Of a DNA stretch of 64,000 nt, positions 1-15,400 are shown piece by piece (the first letter of the stretch is position 1; every line of letters begins with the position of its first letter). Below the pieces are notes generated by a model, which worked only from the letters and a program-made list of their open reading frames with translations, searched no databases and had not been told where the DNA came from. The translations under genes were made by a program, and so were the position numbers. Source of the DNA: Glandiceps talaboti (lineage: Eukaryota; Hemichordata; Enteropneusta; Spengelidae). The stretch spans positions 7,200,001 to 7,264,000 of the forward strand of contig NC_135553.1 of assembly GCF_964340395.1 (NCBI RefSeq), in the 5' to 3' direction.

Positions 1-49
1 CATTGATAAGATCAAGACATGACCGTGTTTAATAAACTTGATTTGACAG

Positions 50-4579
<4,530 letters not shown>

Positions 4580-6878
4580 TGTTATGTCTTTTAATACCCC
4601 TGAAGATTTCTATGAATCTGTTGGGTTTTAGCGTAGATTGTTCTATCTTTTAATTACAACCGGTTTGACTTATTTCTTACTCAAAGAGAGCGGCTGACTT
4701 TAAAGCTGGACGGGATTTCCATTTCTTCAAAGATGTTTAATGAGTCTATTTAAATTTATTTTTGAAAAACATTTCTGTATTCATAGAAGACATATTTAAT
4801 TACTGTTTTGACCGAAATGTCGTATTTTTTTAGTAGACCGCAGACTAAGTCATGCTTTTGAAGTAAACCGATATTTAAAGCGTCATCATACATTGTTAAT
4901 GAATAAAAAACATCCATAGATATTAACCTGTGTGTACGTGTTTATTGACAATTTGACACGTTTTTATCAAATCATTCATAATTCTGTTTGAAGTGTTAGT
5001 AGTGTATTAGCCATAATTAAACTTTGAGGAATAAATATATGATGAAGTAAGAAAATAAAAGGTTGTCCTCGTTTTTTCTTTCCTTTGATAAATGTTATTG
5101 ATTTGGACAATGAATTCAAGCATTCGACGAATACGAGTTGACAAAAACGGGACAGTGCCGCGGCAACAAGTTGAAATATTTAAACACTGATGCATAGCAT
5201 ATTATGAGTTGCAATATTCAATAAAGCAAATTTCCATTCATTCAATCCCATTTGTGACATAAGGTTCCATTTATCTTATGTTTTCACTGTTTATTTACAC
5301 ATTTATATTCTGAAAATAGTAGTCATGGTAAAAATCTATGTTACAAGTGGTAAACGTTTTTTACCCGATGACATCATCTAAGAATATCGATTGCAAGTTG
5401 GAATTATAAAGTATAAAAGTGGTGTCAGGAGATGCCTTTCTTTGTGTCTCAATATAAACTGTTATCATACAGTTCCCGTCCTATTGTATACACCAAGCTG
5501 TGAGTGTGACTCAACGGTTGCTGTACTTCTCCATAGGCAAATTGTATATGTTGCTCTGCATGTGTGTACGTGTACGATGAGTCATTATGATAGCGCCCTC
5601 ATGTGATAATCCACAGAAAGGTTTCTATTTCATTCGCCTATTCATATTCATTACGTAATGTATATGTCATGATCAGACGAGTGGGTGTAAAAACGCAACC
5701 TTTACGCAGACGTGTAGATGTGAAATCCAGGCCAGAGTTTCCCGATTTCAGCAGAATATCCCTATATACAAGGCATAATCACTAAATCAGAGACAGAGAG
5801 ACTTTTGGGACTGAATGACGTCAGATTGCGTAAGTACAACACTCTGAGGGTGGAAGAGAGTCGGTGTAAATAGTTTTGTTTACACTTTAGTTAATTATAC
5901 TGTCAGTATAATTACTCCAAGGTTTACATGAGAATGGCCAGCTGTTCTTCTTCGGCAGTTTTTGGAATGGAAACGTCTTTCTATGCTAGATGTATTACGT
6001 ATTTAATTTCCTAGAATTAGCCCATTAGAATTCGTGATGAGTTGAAGATTTTGTTGGGTGAGACGCACTGGTATCATATTTTCCATTTCACAGTGGAGAA
6101 AAAAGCCATTTGAGGGAGTCATCTAGGCTCTCGGTGTCATGGTGTCAGGCAGAGTGTCAGGCATGTACATGTGGTAGCTAAGGAACAAGCTCGTTAATCA
6201 TTCTCTTGGCCGGTCATAACGACAGAGAATTCCCAAGACGAACTGCCTTCAAAATGAATGAGAAATTCCCATGATAGTCTATGCACACATGCTTACTTCA
6301 TTAGCTGATGTCCATATATATCCCATATCATTGTCAAGATAAATGTGTGTGGGTTTTGGTAGCAATTACACTGTATGGCATACTCAATTTCAAAGGAACA
6401 TTTGAACAATACAACTTTACATTCAAGATATGTAAATTAAGTAACAATTCCTTGGTGATAGAAATGTACAGTATAGTCTGAGTATTATTTGATGGGAATG
6501 TTCCAGGACCTTTATAGTGGTGTCATAATGAACATCTTCAAGGTAATAATCTTGGTATGCATATTATATATTGGTAACAACTGTGATTTTAGTCAAAGAC
6601 TTAGTGAAAATAAACCAATGGGCTGATTTCTGTTAGGTTTGAGTAATTTGGAATGAAAGTACGGGGGGGGGGGGGGGGGGGGGGTGTGTTACATATGTAA
6701 GTAAGTTGTTGATATGTAAGTTTGGTCTAAAATGTGTTTGCAGTCAAAAGTAGGCACAATAATAAACTTAAAATCCATGAAGATTGTACTTGCATGTAAT
6801 TGGTCTCTGCTTCTTTTACACAGGTGTATACTATTATTTGAAATTGTTGCATATTGAGATGCAAGATAAATGTGAATG
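4580..6878. other. 3' flank of 7TM gene and 5' flank of sulfotransferase gene
   Basis: No exon is supported here. An AATAAA at 4902-4907 is a reasonable poly(A) signal for the 7TM transcript, about 320 bases after its stop. A perfect CRE-type palindrome TGACGTCA lies at 5816-5823, with a CTATATA box-like word about 50 bases before it. That could mark a promoter or untranslated first exon of the sulfotransferase gene, but nothing else supports it. A 22-base G run lies at 6663-6684. Confidence 0.5.
6663..6684. repeat. Poly(G) run of 22
   Basis: Uninterrupted G homopolymer about 195 bases before the sulfotransferase start codon. Homopolymer length in the assembly may be unreliable. Confidence 0.9.
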
Positions 6879-8654
6879 ATGGCAAGACTGAATTTAAAGA
6901 AGATTATTATAGTTTCAGCAGCTTTCAATTGTTTTATGGTTCTATATATATTTCATAAATACACAGGTATGTGTTTCCAGTGGTTTGGAATATCACTGCA
7001 GACATTTTCATGAACTGGGTTCTGAAGCCTCATCATGATTTTACATTACTTATTATATGTATTTGTGATTACCAAGTTAAGTCATGTGCCAAGGGGCTTG
7101 ATTAACTATTACACTTGCATGTCTACTAACTCCCATTAGACCGTGCATATCCATGGCAACAACTTACTGAACAGTGAATGAGGAACAAGTTTCAATGTGG
7201 TGTTTCTCAGCAGTTTTGTGTAATGTAAGCAATGTATGATTTTGATACTTAAAAGGGCTTGCAAGAACCTTAAAGTTTATGAAAAATGCCTTTATTTCCT
7301 GCAGTGGTGTTCCCTATTACTAGCATATAGCATATGTAGTTGGTGAATTACATTGTACATATACCAATTTGATTTACTGTAAGATGGTGATGGTGACTGG
7401 CCCATTGTATATGTTGTTATTTTTGGTGGAAGGGTGTCTATCCCCCCCCCCCCCCCCCCTTAGTTAGAAACCATGTTGGTATCCAGACTAGAGCTGTGGC
7501 TATAATACTTGTACATGTACTGTGTATGCTTAAAATATTTGTTTATTCTGCTGTGTGTTTATTAATATTTAACATCCTTTAAAGTGCACTGATATCCTTC
7601 TTCTTTGACAGGAGACCGTGAAAACGATTCCTCACTTTTACCCAAAGATTATCATGTACAATATTATGAAGATGATGACATTCTTAATACTGCCAAAGAT
7701 AACATCACCATTGCTAAAAGAAGACTTCATGTTTTAGTCTTTGCAAGCAAGCGTTCTGGTTCTTCATTTTTCTCCGAGTTGCTGAACAACCATCCAAACT
7801 TTGTCTACTACTTTGAGCCCCTGACTTGCCTGACAGCTGAAAGTACTAGGAAAAATTACACAAACAAAGTCTTCAACAAAAAAGCTATTGATATTATGCA
7901 GCGTTTATTTACATGGGATGTTTCTCCTCTTCATGCGATTGGCAAGACAAGTGCCAAAGGAAGGTTATGCAAACATGGGAAGGTGTTATCCAGGACTAGC
8001 TACTGTAAAGAAACATCAAAATCTGCTGTAGAACTGACACAGCTGTTTTCCATGTATGAACATGTTGCCATCAAAACTATCCGTCTCTATGACTTGAACT
8101 TGCTACAAGCACTTGCCAATAATCCAGACATTAATCTTAAGATTATACATCTCGTCAGAGATCCTCGTGGTATTTGGAACTCTCGCTTAGACCTCAATAA
8201 ATCGAACCACGATTATCTACGGAGACGCCCAGAATGGGACGAAATCACAGATTTGTGTCAAACGATGATGCATACCCTACAAGTTGTACATTTGTACCCG
8301 AAGTGGTTACATGGTAAATATTTCTTGGCTCGATATGAGGATGCAGCTATTGATCCAATTGGAATGGCAGAGAAACTCTACAAGTTTCTAGGACTTCGTC
8401 TTCCGATTCAAGTCAAAAAATGGTTGAATACTCATACCCAGGAAACGGATGATGGAGAGTTTACCACGACTAAAAATTCTACTGAGATAGCAACTCAGTG
8501 GAGACAAACACTACCTTTTGAAACAGTGCTTGACATACAAAACAAATGCCGTAGAGTTATGAAAGGTCTCGGCTATCAGGATATTGTTGAAAGCAAAGAC
8601 ATGAAAAACAACAGTATTAACGTAATATCTGCAGGACCCAATATTATTCTTTAA
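6879..8654 (+). CDS. Golgi carbohydrate sulfotransferase (GlcNAc/Gal 6-O type)
   Basis: Two exons, 6879-6966 and 7612-8654, join in phase 1 to give 376 residues. Exon 1 (MARLNLKKIIIVSAAFNCFM...) has a short basic cytoplasmic end and one hydrophobic helix, a type II signal anchor as expected for a Golgi sulfotransferase. Exon 2 holds the catalytic domain. The 5'-phosphosulfate loop is RSGSSFFSEL at about residues 77-86, and the 3'-phosphate motif is LVRDPRG at about 210-216. FEP at about 97-99 and the C-terminal W-R-Q-TLPFE segment fit the same family. The enzyme should transfer sulfate from PAPS to the 6-hydroxyl of a glycan sugar. It is clearly of the CHST1-7 type, but I cannot choose the orthologue or substrate. 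Length is normal and nothing looks broken. Confidence 0.88.
7442..7459. repeat. Poly(C) run of 18
   Basis: C homopolymer in the single intron of the sulfotransferase gene, just upstream of a fragment of the TAGTCT-ended foldback family at 7470-7490. Confidence 0.9.
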
Positions 8655-9973
8655 TGTAATCGTTGTACAATGAACCAAAGTCTGACTGCTAGAATGCAGA
8701 TTTTTAAGATTTGTAAAGAGCAAAACATTGTCATTATGCACAATGATGCAGGACTAATATTGTTCCCATGGCAACTAATTAATAATGTTGTTACATAACA
8801 TATAATTAATGCCAGTGCAGCTAGTACCCCAGTAATTATGGTGATAATTGTTTTATTTATGTAGTGTTGAATCAGGACAGATTAAGTACAAACCAATGCC
8901 TTGAGACTACTAATTACAAATTGAAATGACTATATGTTGCATAGTTGCTGTCAGTGCAGTAAAAGAAGGCTATGTGTTCTAAAAATGTCTTTCTAATTCT
9001 ACCTGCTCGATTCAAATATTTTAGAAATTATAGTGGAATAGGATTATCTCTCTTCTCTTTTTATCAGAAGACCTCGTCTTAAAATTAATTCCATCCTCAC
9101 CTGATGTGCCAAAATGAAAACTCATTGAAGTATACGGTATCAGTCATTCATAGTATATTTTTTACTCACGTTTAGACATTTTGTAAGTGTAAATTTCATT
9201 TTACATTGTAACACTGTAATCATACATCTCAATATATGACAATACTCATGACATTGAGTATTGTAATTTACTGTTTTATATTTTCAAATCTTTTTAATTA
9301 TTTGATGTAGGAATAAATTGTTGTCGTAACAATATCCAGGCTGATGTTGTTTATTTGCTTTCTAACTTTGTTAATTATGCTAAGATACAAAAGACCTGAT
9401 GAGAGTGATGATTGGGATAGAGCCGATAGGGGCATAAGCCATTGAAGGTGAACGTGTATGCATTGCCTGAATATATAACTCTTCCACAAGAAATGTTGGA
9501 GCACAAATCCATTTTTCCTTTTGACAGGTTCATTGATAGAGAATGCTATCCTTTTTATGCTCTAGAATATTTTTCCAAATCTCACAGCATAATGAGGAAC
9601 CTCAAAAAAATTGTTCAGTAATCAGTCTTTAATCTTATGCCCTAGTTTGTTTTAAAAAAAAGCACTACTGAAATATTGTTGATCGTTATATCTTGTATAT
9701 GGCCTCGACCAAAGTTCCAGTATTGCATCACCAATCATAGATGAGTGTTTTAAAAAAAAGTAATATCAGCATCATCCAATCCCCATTCCATAAATAATCA
9801 ACCCTGTGTGTTCCTATACAGAAATAACAAAAATAAAGATTTTCCTCTAAAATAGAGATATCTATGACACAACATTTTATTTAGACACAAATTGAGAACA
9901 TGTTGAGAACTGAAATCAGACTTGTTACTGTGTATGAACCTACTCCATTGTGTAGGTATACTGGTACCAGTGT

Positions 9974-10009
<36 letters not shown>

Positions 10010-10577
10010 CTGGTGGTAAACTAAAAGATTCATACTCTTGTGAATCATCCAGTAACTGAAGGAATGTTATCAGTGACCAATCTTTCAGTCTACTGCCAGT
10101 AGCAATGCAACAACACAATACAGTATAATGATCCCATAGTAGTACATTGGTATACGGTCACTGATCAACACCCTACTAAGGGCAAGCATGGCGGAATCTT
10201 CCAAACTTAGGCAAAGCAGCCTTTATGGCATACTGTTACATGTACTTCATATTTGAAACTCACAAACATCAATTAGATGTAGTTTAGTTTTATTTACTGA
10301 CAAGTTAGACTCCATGCATGACATCATAATATAACACAGTTACACCGGCCAAAAAGTACAATATTAGTCCGAAAGAGTTAATTTGTGGTTTAAATACAGA
10401 CATGTGTCAAAGTTTTCTATGACAGATCAACTTCCAATCTTATACATACATGTAACAAACCCCCAACCAAAGTGGAGATCAAATTTAAGGAATAACAGCT
10501 GAACACTATAGATTGAAAGATTTGGGAAACACAACCTTTAATCATTTGGTGTTCAGCTAATGGTTCACAGTAGCATC
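8655..10577. other. Convergent 3' flanks of sulfotransferase (+) and TRMT10B (-)
   Basis: No coding exon seen. AT-rich sequence that should hold the 3' UTR of the sulfotransferase. AATAAA-like words occur, for example near 9830, and TTTATT near 10290 could serve TRMT10B on the minus strand. An (ACAG)n microsatellite sits at 9975-10009. A minus-strand open frame over that repeat is not credible. Confidence 0.5.
9975..10009. repeat. (ACAG)n microsatellite
   Basis: About nine ACAG units in the intergenic stretch between the sulfotransferase and TRMT10B. Confidence 0.92.
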
Positions 10578-10873
10578 TAGACTGTAAGATGCGTCTTGAC
10601 ATTCCGCTCCCATCGGCCTCCTCTCACCTGACGTGAGAGGGGTAGGCCGATGTGAGAGGGTGCCCCGTCACGACGTACCTTACAGACTAGTACATGTAGC
10701 ACCAACAATGACAAATCTTTCCATCTACACACATACTACACTAAGTCACTCTGTGACATGTTCTTACATTTACTCCTTCAATAGTAAGTCTGTAAGATAC
10801 AGACATTCATGCTATCAGCCAGCATTCACAGAAGCCTGATAGGGCTGAACACCACAACGTATCTTACAGTCTA
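10578..10873. mobile_element. Cluster of small palindromic elements with CTGTAAGAT-type ends
   Basis: Four copies of a TAG(A/T)CTGTAAGATACGT-like end occur in alternating orientation, beginning near 10578 (+), ending near 10690 (-), beginning near 10783 (+) and ending at 10873 (-). The first pair encloses a strong hairpin (ATCGGCCT ... AGGCCGAT, 10614-10653) and matches at most of its first 24 positions. Flanking TA at the outer ends would suit a Tc1/mariner-like target duplication. There is no coding capacity, so this is a snapback MITE or two nested ones. The right-hand end overlaps the TRMT10B stop codon. Confidence 0.6.
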
Positions 10874-11767
10874 CTTCAATAGATAACCTTTTCTTTTTGG
10901 CACTCCAACTGTGAGGGCCTCTCTCCAATCACCAGAGTTGTGGTATGTTAATAATATATCAAAGACTTGATTTATGGCTAGAATTTTCGAGTAATTATAC
11001 TTGCCCTCAGCCTTAACCATGTACTGGTTAATTGGAAGTTGAGCTGTCTGAATTTCAAGCTTTTCAGCGTTGGTCAAAGTGACATTTTTTTGAGGAGACT
11101 CGTCTACTAATCCCCCTATAACATAAACTTTGTCTGGCTGCAAACATTCCAATACAGTCTTTGAATCTGGACTTAAGTAAACAATTTCATCCTTCTTAAA
11201 AACCTTCAGGTGGCTTTCGTCTGTTTTGTCTATAAGATAATTTTCAAAGCCGCAGTTTACTCGGACACACTCTTTGTAAACTGCACCCTCTTTATCTAAG
11301 TTAGTGAAATAGATATGAAATGGTTTTTCTGCGTGTCTGTTAGCTCCATACAGTCGACCCAATTGTTGCGCAAGTCTGCAAATTTCCTTAGCATCCATGT
11401 TTTTCTCAAACCCACAGTCAATACAAATTCTCTGTCCATCTTTCATAGCATCTTCTAGTTTTGTTTTGATCTTTCTATTGTTGTATTTCTTACTGTTGTG
11501 TTTGTCAGATTCCTCATCAGTGCTGTCATCACCCTGTTTCTCCCTTTCTTTGTCTTTCTCCTCTCTCATCCTGGCTTTACGCTTGTCTTTCTTTTCTTTC
11601 CTGTGTGCTTTCTTAGCTTGCACCATGGCTTGGTATCTCATTTGACGTTTTAATCCCTTCTTTGACATAGGGCATTCTGCGTTCAAGTCATCACTACAGA
11701 CAATTTCATTAATGTTTGCTGACGGGTCGTGTAATTCTGTCTCCATTCCTGTAAGTAATGCAATCAT
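10871..11767 (-). CDS. TRMT10B: tRNA methyltransferase 10 homologue B (SPOUT m1G/m1A9 family)
   Basis: One uninterrupted 298-codon frame. The N-terminal 90 residues are charged and lysine-rich (KKAHRKEKKDKRKARMREEK), as in the family. The SPOUT domain starts near residue 112 (ICIDCGFEKNMD) and contains YVIGGLVDES and TAQLPI, which form the AdoMet-binding trefoil knot region. The segment ILAINQVFDIL and the ending KGYLLK resemble vertebrate TRMT10B more than TRMT10A. The family methylates N1 of purine 9 in tRNA; the exact base used by B-type members is less settled. Start: the first ATG is at 11767, but TTACTTACAG just after it looks like an acceptor, so the Met eight codons in (METELH) or an upstream exon may begin the real protein. 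The gene is oddly intronless among split neighbours. Confidence 0.9.
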   Translation of the reverse strand: MIALLTGMETELHDPSANINEIVCSDDLNAECPMSKKGLKRQMRYQAMVQAKKAHRKEKKDKRKARMREEKDKEREKQGDDSTDEESDKHNSKKYNNRKIKTKLEDAMKDGQRICIDCGFEKNMDAKEICRLAQQLGRLYGANRHAEKPFHIYFTNLDKEGAVYKECVRVNCGFENYLIDKTDESHLKVFKKDEIVYLSPDSKTVLECLQPDKVYVIGGLVDESPQKNVTLTNAEKLEIQTAQLPINQYMVKAEGKYNYSKILAINQVFDILLTYHNSGDWREALTVGVPKRKGYLLK

Positions 11768-12357
11768 GGAATTTGGAAACGTTTTAGCTATGGGCGATGG
11801 ACTGTCGCTGTGTCGGTTATACTTCCCGGCATGTTAGTGTTACTACAGACACTCGATTGCAGCACAACTCAAATTCTCAATGTTCATAAACATCAATGGA
11901 AAATATACTTCATATTTTTTTTACGCACATTGTTTTCTATCTTTATCGTATGTGTTGACCAAATATGGGGTCTACTGCGCATATTTAGCTATGGAGCTAC
12001 ATATTATCATAATAAATCTGAAGTAATTTACGAATTTACTGGCTATCAATGTATCATCATCATTACACATGGTTTCATCATTTTGATATCAAGTTGAAAT
12101 TTAAACGTAGTGAGTAGCAATATTGCTGTCAAAATGTAAAAGCAGGTATTAACAAACATGGTATATAAAGTTCGTTTCGGAGAATCTCTAGTATTGATGA
12201 TTTTCAATAAAATTAATGCCCTACCTTGCCGAAATACACAGCAACGTTGTTACAACTGGCGAAGTCTGTTGACCTGTGACCTGAACAGCGCCGCCATGGT
12301 ACGGCGCAGTCCTTGGTGCGCAGTCGTCACCACAACAAACTCAAATTTTTTACAGCG
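11768..12357. promoter_or_regulatory. Divergent promoter region, TRMT10B (-) / UPF0193 gene (+)
   Basis: About 590 bases separate the two opposed start codons. Motif-like words: CTTCCCGG (ETS type) at 11822-11829; TGCGCA (NRF1 core) at 11976-11981 and 12317-12322; CCGCCATGG (YY1-like) at 12291-12299; and GATGGCGG over the UPF0193 start codon. Such words are typical of TATA-less housekeeping bidirectional promoters. The layout is seen directly; promoter activity is inferred. Confidence 0.55.
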
Positions 12358-12451
12358 ATGGCGGATCGTGGAAAGGGTACCGTCCAAAAAGGCGGCATGT
12401 GGCAGGGCCACACCGCATCATACAGTAAAGAAACACAACAGCTACTTAAAG
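12296..12451 (+). other. Upstream ATG frame with strong Kozak context
   Basis: GCCGCCATGG at 12290-12299 starts a frame (MVRRSPWCAVV...) in a different phase from the main start at 12358. After splicing at 12451 it meets TAA as the first codon of exon 2, so it would be a 52-codon upstream ORF overlapping the true start. It matters only if transcription begins upstream of 12296. Confidence 0.4.
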
Positions 12452-15400
12452 GTAAGCGTTAGGGTGACACCTCAATAGTCCACGGTATATTACGAGAAAT
12501 ACACATAATCCAGTTTGCTCCTACCCACTAATCTCGGTCCAACAACGTTATTTTGATGCCAAGGCAACATGACGCCGGGTACCAGGAATTCCCATATTTG
12601 TGGCCATCTGATAAAATGACTTTATGCACTGTCCCGTGTACTTGAATCTGTTCCTTCACCGAATGACATGATTATCAACATTTTGTAGAAAGTGTCACTT
12701 TATGAAACTAATGGAAATGGAATGGTGCTGTTAGATGACACTTACTATTAGTACTAACTACGGTTTCCTAACTACTAGTCCTGCTTGCAGACGGTGCATG
12801 GCATGGGTCTACATTGTCAGAATCGAGTCTCAAATTACTCCGTATGCAAGCAGGACTATAGTACTATTAGCATGGATGTATTATTCTTGAGATTCGAGTA
12901 TAACCTTGCATTGCAATGATCTGTCAAATCACTAATGATGTTATTATTTGTGTCTGACACTTTCTTACAGTAATGATGGAAGAATCAAAGTTAACAAATT
13001 TCCAGAGAAGACAAATAAATAATCACATGAAAGGTGAGATGTTTGGAATTGTTTACATTATATCTGATAATCACATCAATTATTTACAATACAAGACCAT
13101 ACATGTGTATACTTTTGTCTTAAAGGCCATGGAGGTGTAACTGTAAGGTTAGATTTGTTTCTCCCCTATAACTTCATGGATAGACAGTAACATCTGTATG
13201 GTTGTACATGTATGGTCATATTTTCTGTAATTATGAAGCAACTTCCTCTTCAGTTTGGTTAGCCCAAGCATATCTCATTAATGAGAGGCATGTGATATGG
13301 AATCTGGAATACAAGTTGATAACATACACAGTACTGTTTACTGCCACAATGTAATGAACCTATTTTCAATTAAATGTAAATGACATATGTTCATCCTTTC
13401 TAGCAAATTGTAATTAGTTTCAAGATTGTTTAAAATGAACCAAGATTGATGCAAATTGCAGCAATGATACAATGAATTGACCATACATAAAATGATAAAT
13501 AGTCTATTGGTCTGGACATACCTGTATCATGGTGTTTACATGTAAAACACAGCTGTCACTGTAACTTCGGGAATAATTGTCAGTATTTCACCTTTTGTTT
13601 TACTTATTACAACTGATTATGGTACATGTACATGTACATGTACACGTATGTGCTGTGACCATGGTAGTTGGGCCCTGCATACTGCCCTTATGTCTACACC
13701 ACTGACTCAGAGATCTTATATTCCATCAGCAGTTTACATTTGTACCCATTGTCTCGGTCAACAATGACCAAATACATGTAGATAGCATTATTTATTAGTT
13801 GTTGGTAAAAAAATGCTTTCCAGTCAGTAACAATTGAGGGTTGGTATGATTGTTTACAGAAGGGAGCACTTTACCACAACGAGTTCATCCAACTACTAGT
13901 GCAAAACCCAAACGACCACCACCATCAGTACCACAGAGAAAAACCATTGATGTGAGGGGCTACAGTGGTGGACTAAGGACAAAGGATGAAATAGATTCAC
14001 ACATGGATGATTACAAACCTGACTATAGACCACTACCAAAGAGTAAGTATTAGTGGTCTTCATTTCTGTGATAATGGTGGTTAATGTTTACACAGGCTCA
14101 AAAAGCCCATGGACCTTTTTTACAACAGCGCTAAGTAATGTATGCTTCCTTGTACATGCAAATATGTCCTGACTTAGGTGGTCTACCAGAAGTGTTCTGC
14201 AACCATCGTGAACTATTCTAAATGTTAGTAACAAGGCAAACTACTTTAAAGTTAATCTGAAATCTGAGCTGTCTTGTTCCTAAATTAAACCAGAGACTTA
14301 ACTCTCTGTCTGGAAACTGTTATCTGCCAGAACTACATGTACAAGTCAGTATGTTGAGAGAGATAGCCTAAACATCTAGGCTATTTCCCAATGTGTGAAA
14401 CTTGAGAATAGGACGTTATGGATTCCAGTCTCCCCCTAGGCATGGAATCCTGTTCCACTCCCTGTATAAATGTACTGGTATCATCAAATCAACTCTAGAT
14501 CAGTGCAAGGAATCCACACTGTCGTTTTCTCAATATGAATTATGAATAAATCTCAATAGAAAAGAATAGCATGGATTTCAGCTTACACATACCTCAAGAC
14601 ATGGAATACTAGTACATGTACATACTGTCCTGTTTCACACCATGTGTGAATGGACAACATGCCGTTCTACAATATTTTAGCATTGGTAATGTTTTGATCC
14701 ATGCTGATCTTTTTTTAGTCTATCAGCTAACCCTCGGATGTTCTTCCGATAAAATACGACACACAGCCGAACAACGCTATCGAGGATGGAACATCCGAGG
14801 TCTAGCGAATGTCATCAGGATATAAATAACTGCCAATCAGAGAACCATATTAGCGACAAACACAAACAGAGGACAATAGCTAAATTTTCATGCATATTCA
14901 TCTCAAGGAGGGGCTTGTATAAATAACCACCAATGCGTTAACTGAAATGTGTGAATGACAACGTCTACACACACATCAAACTCACAATTACCATAAACCG
15001 ATAAGCCATAGTAATGACGTAAATGTGTTTGTCAACACTAGCATGCAGAGATTCCCCGAGGTCATAGGTTATTGAATATATTAAAGTATATATATGCATA
15101 GATGGCCCAACCCACCGCTCAATGTAATCTCAATGGAATGTCCGGTCGGAAAATGACATTCGCTAGACTGTTCGGGCAGGCCCTCACATGCGAACTTCGT
15201 TCGCTTATAGTTATAGCATCGAAAGAAAGCCCGAACGTCTAGCAGCAAGACTAATCTTTTTTACACTGAGTAGAACTATAAATGAACAGTATGGACTCCA
15301 GCATACAACATGGAAAGAGTAGGTTATAGAGGGAGCGAAGGTGTTTGTAATAGCGAATCAATAAGTGTATATGCACTGCAAGGTGGTTTGCATTCCTAAA

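Noticed and set aside
11397-11645. Hydrophobic plus-strand frame over TRMT10B
   Set aside because: Antisense of the lysine-rich N-terminus; the minus strand matches TRMT10B clearly.
11810-12097. 95-codon plus-strand frame in the divergent promoter
   Set aside because: Hydrophobic AT-rich frame without family features; its position between two starts makes promoter DNA more likely.
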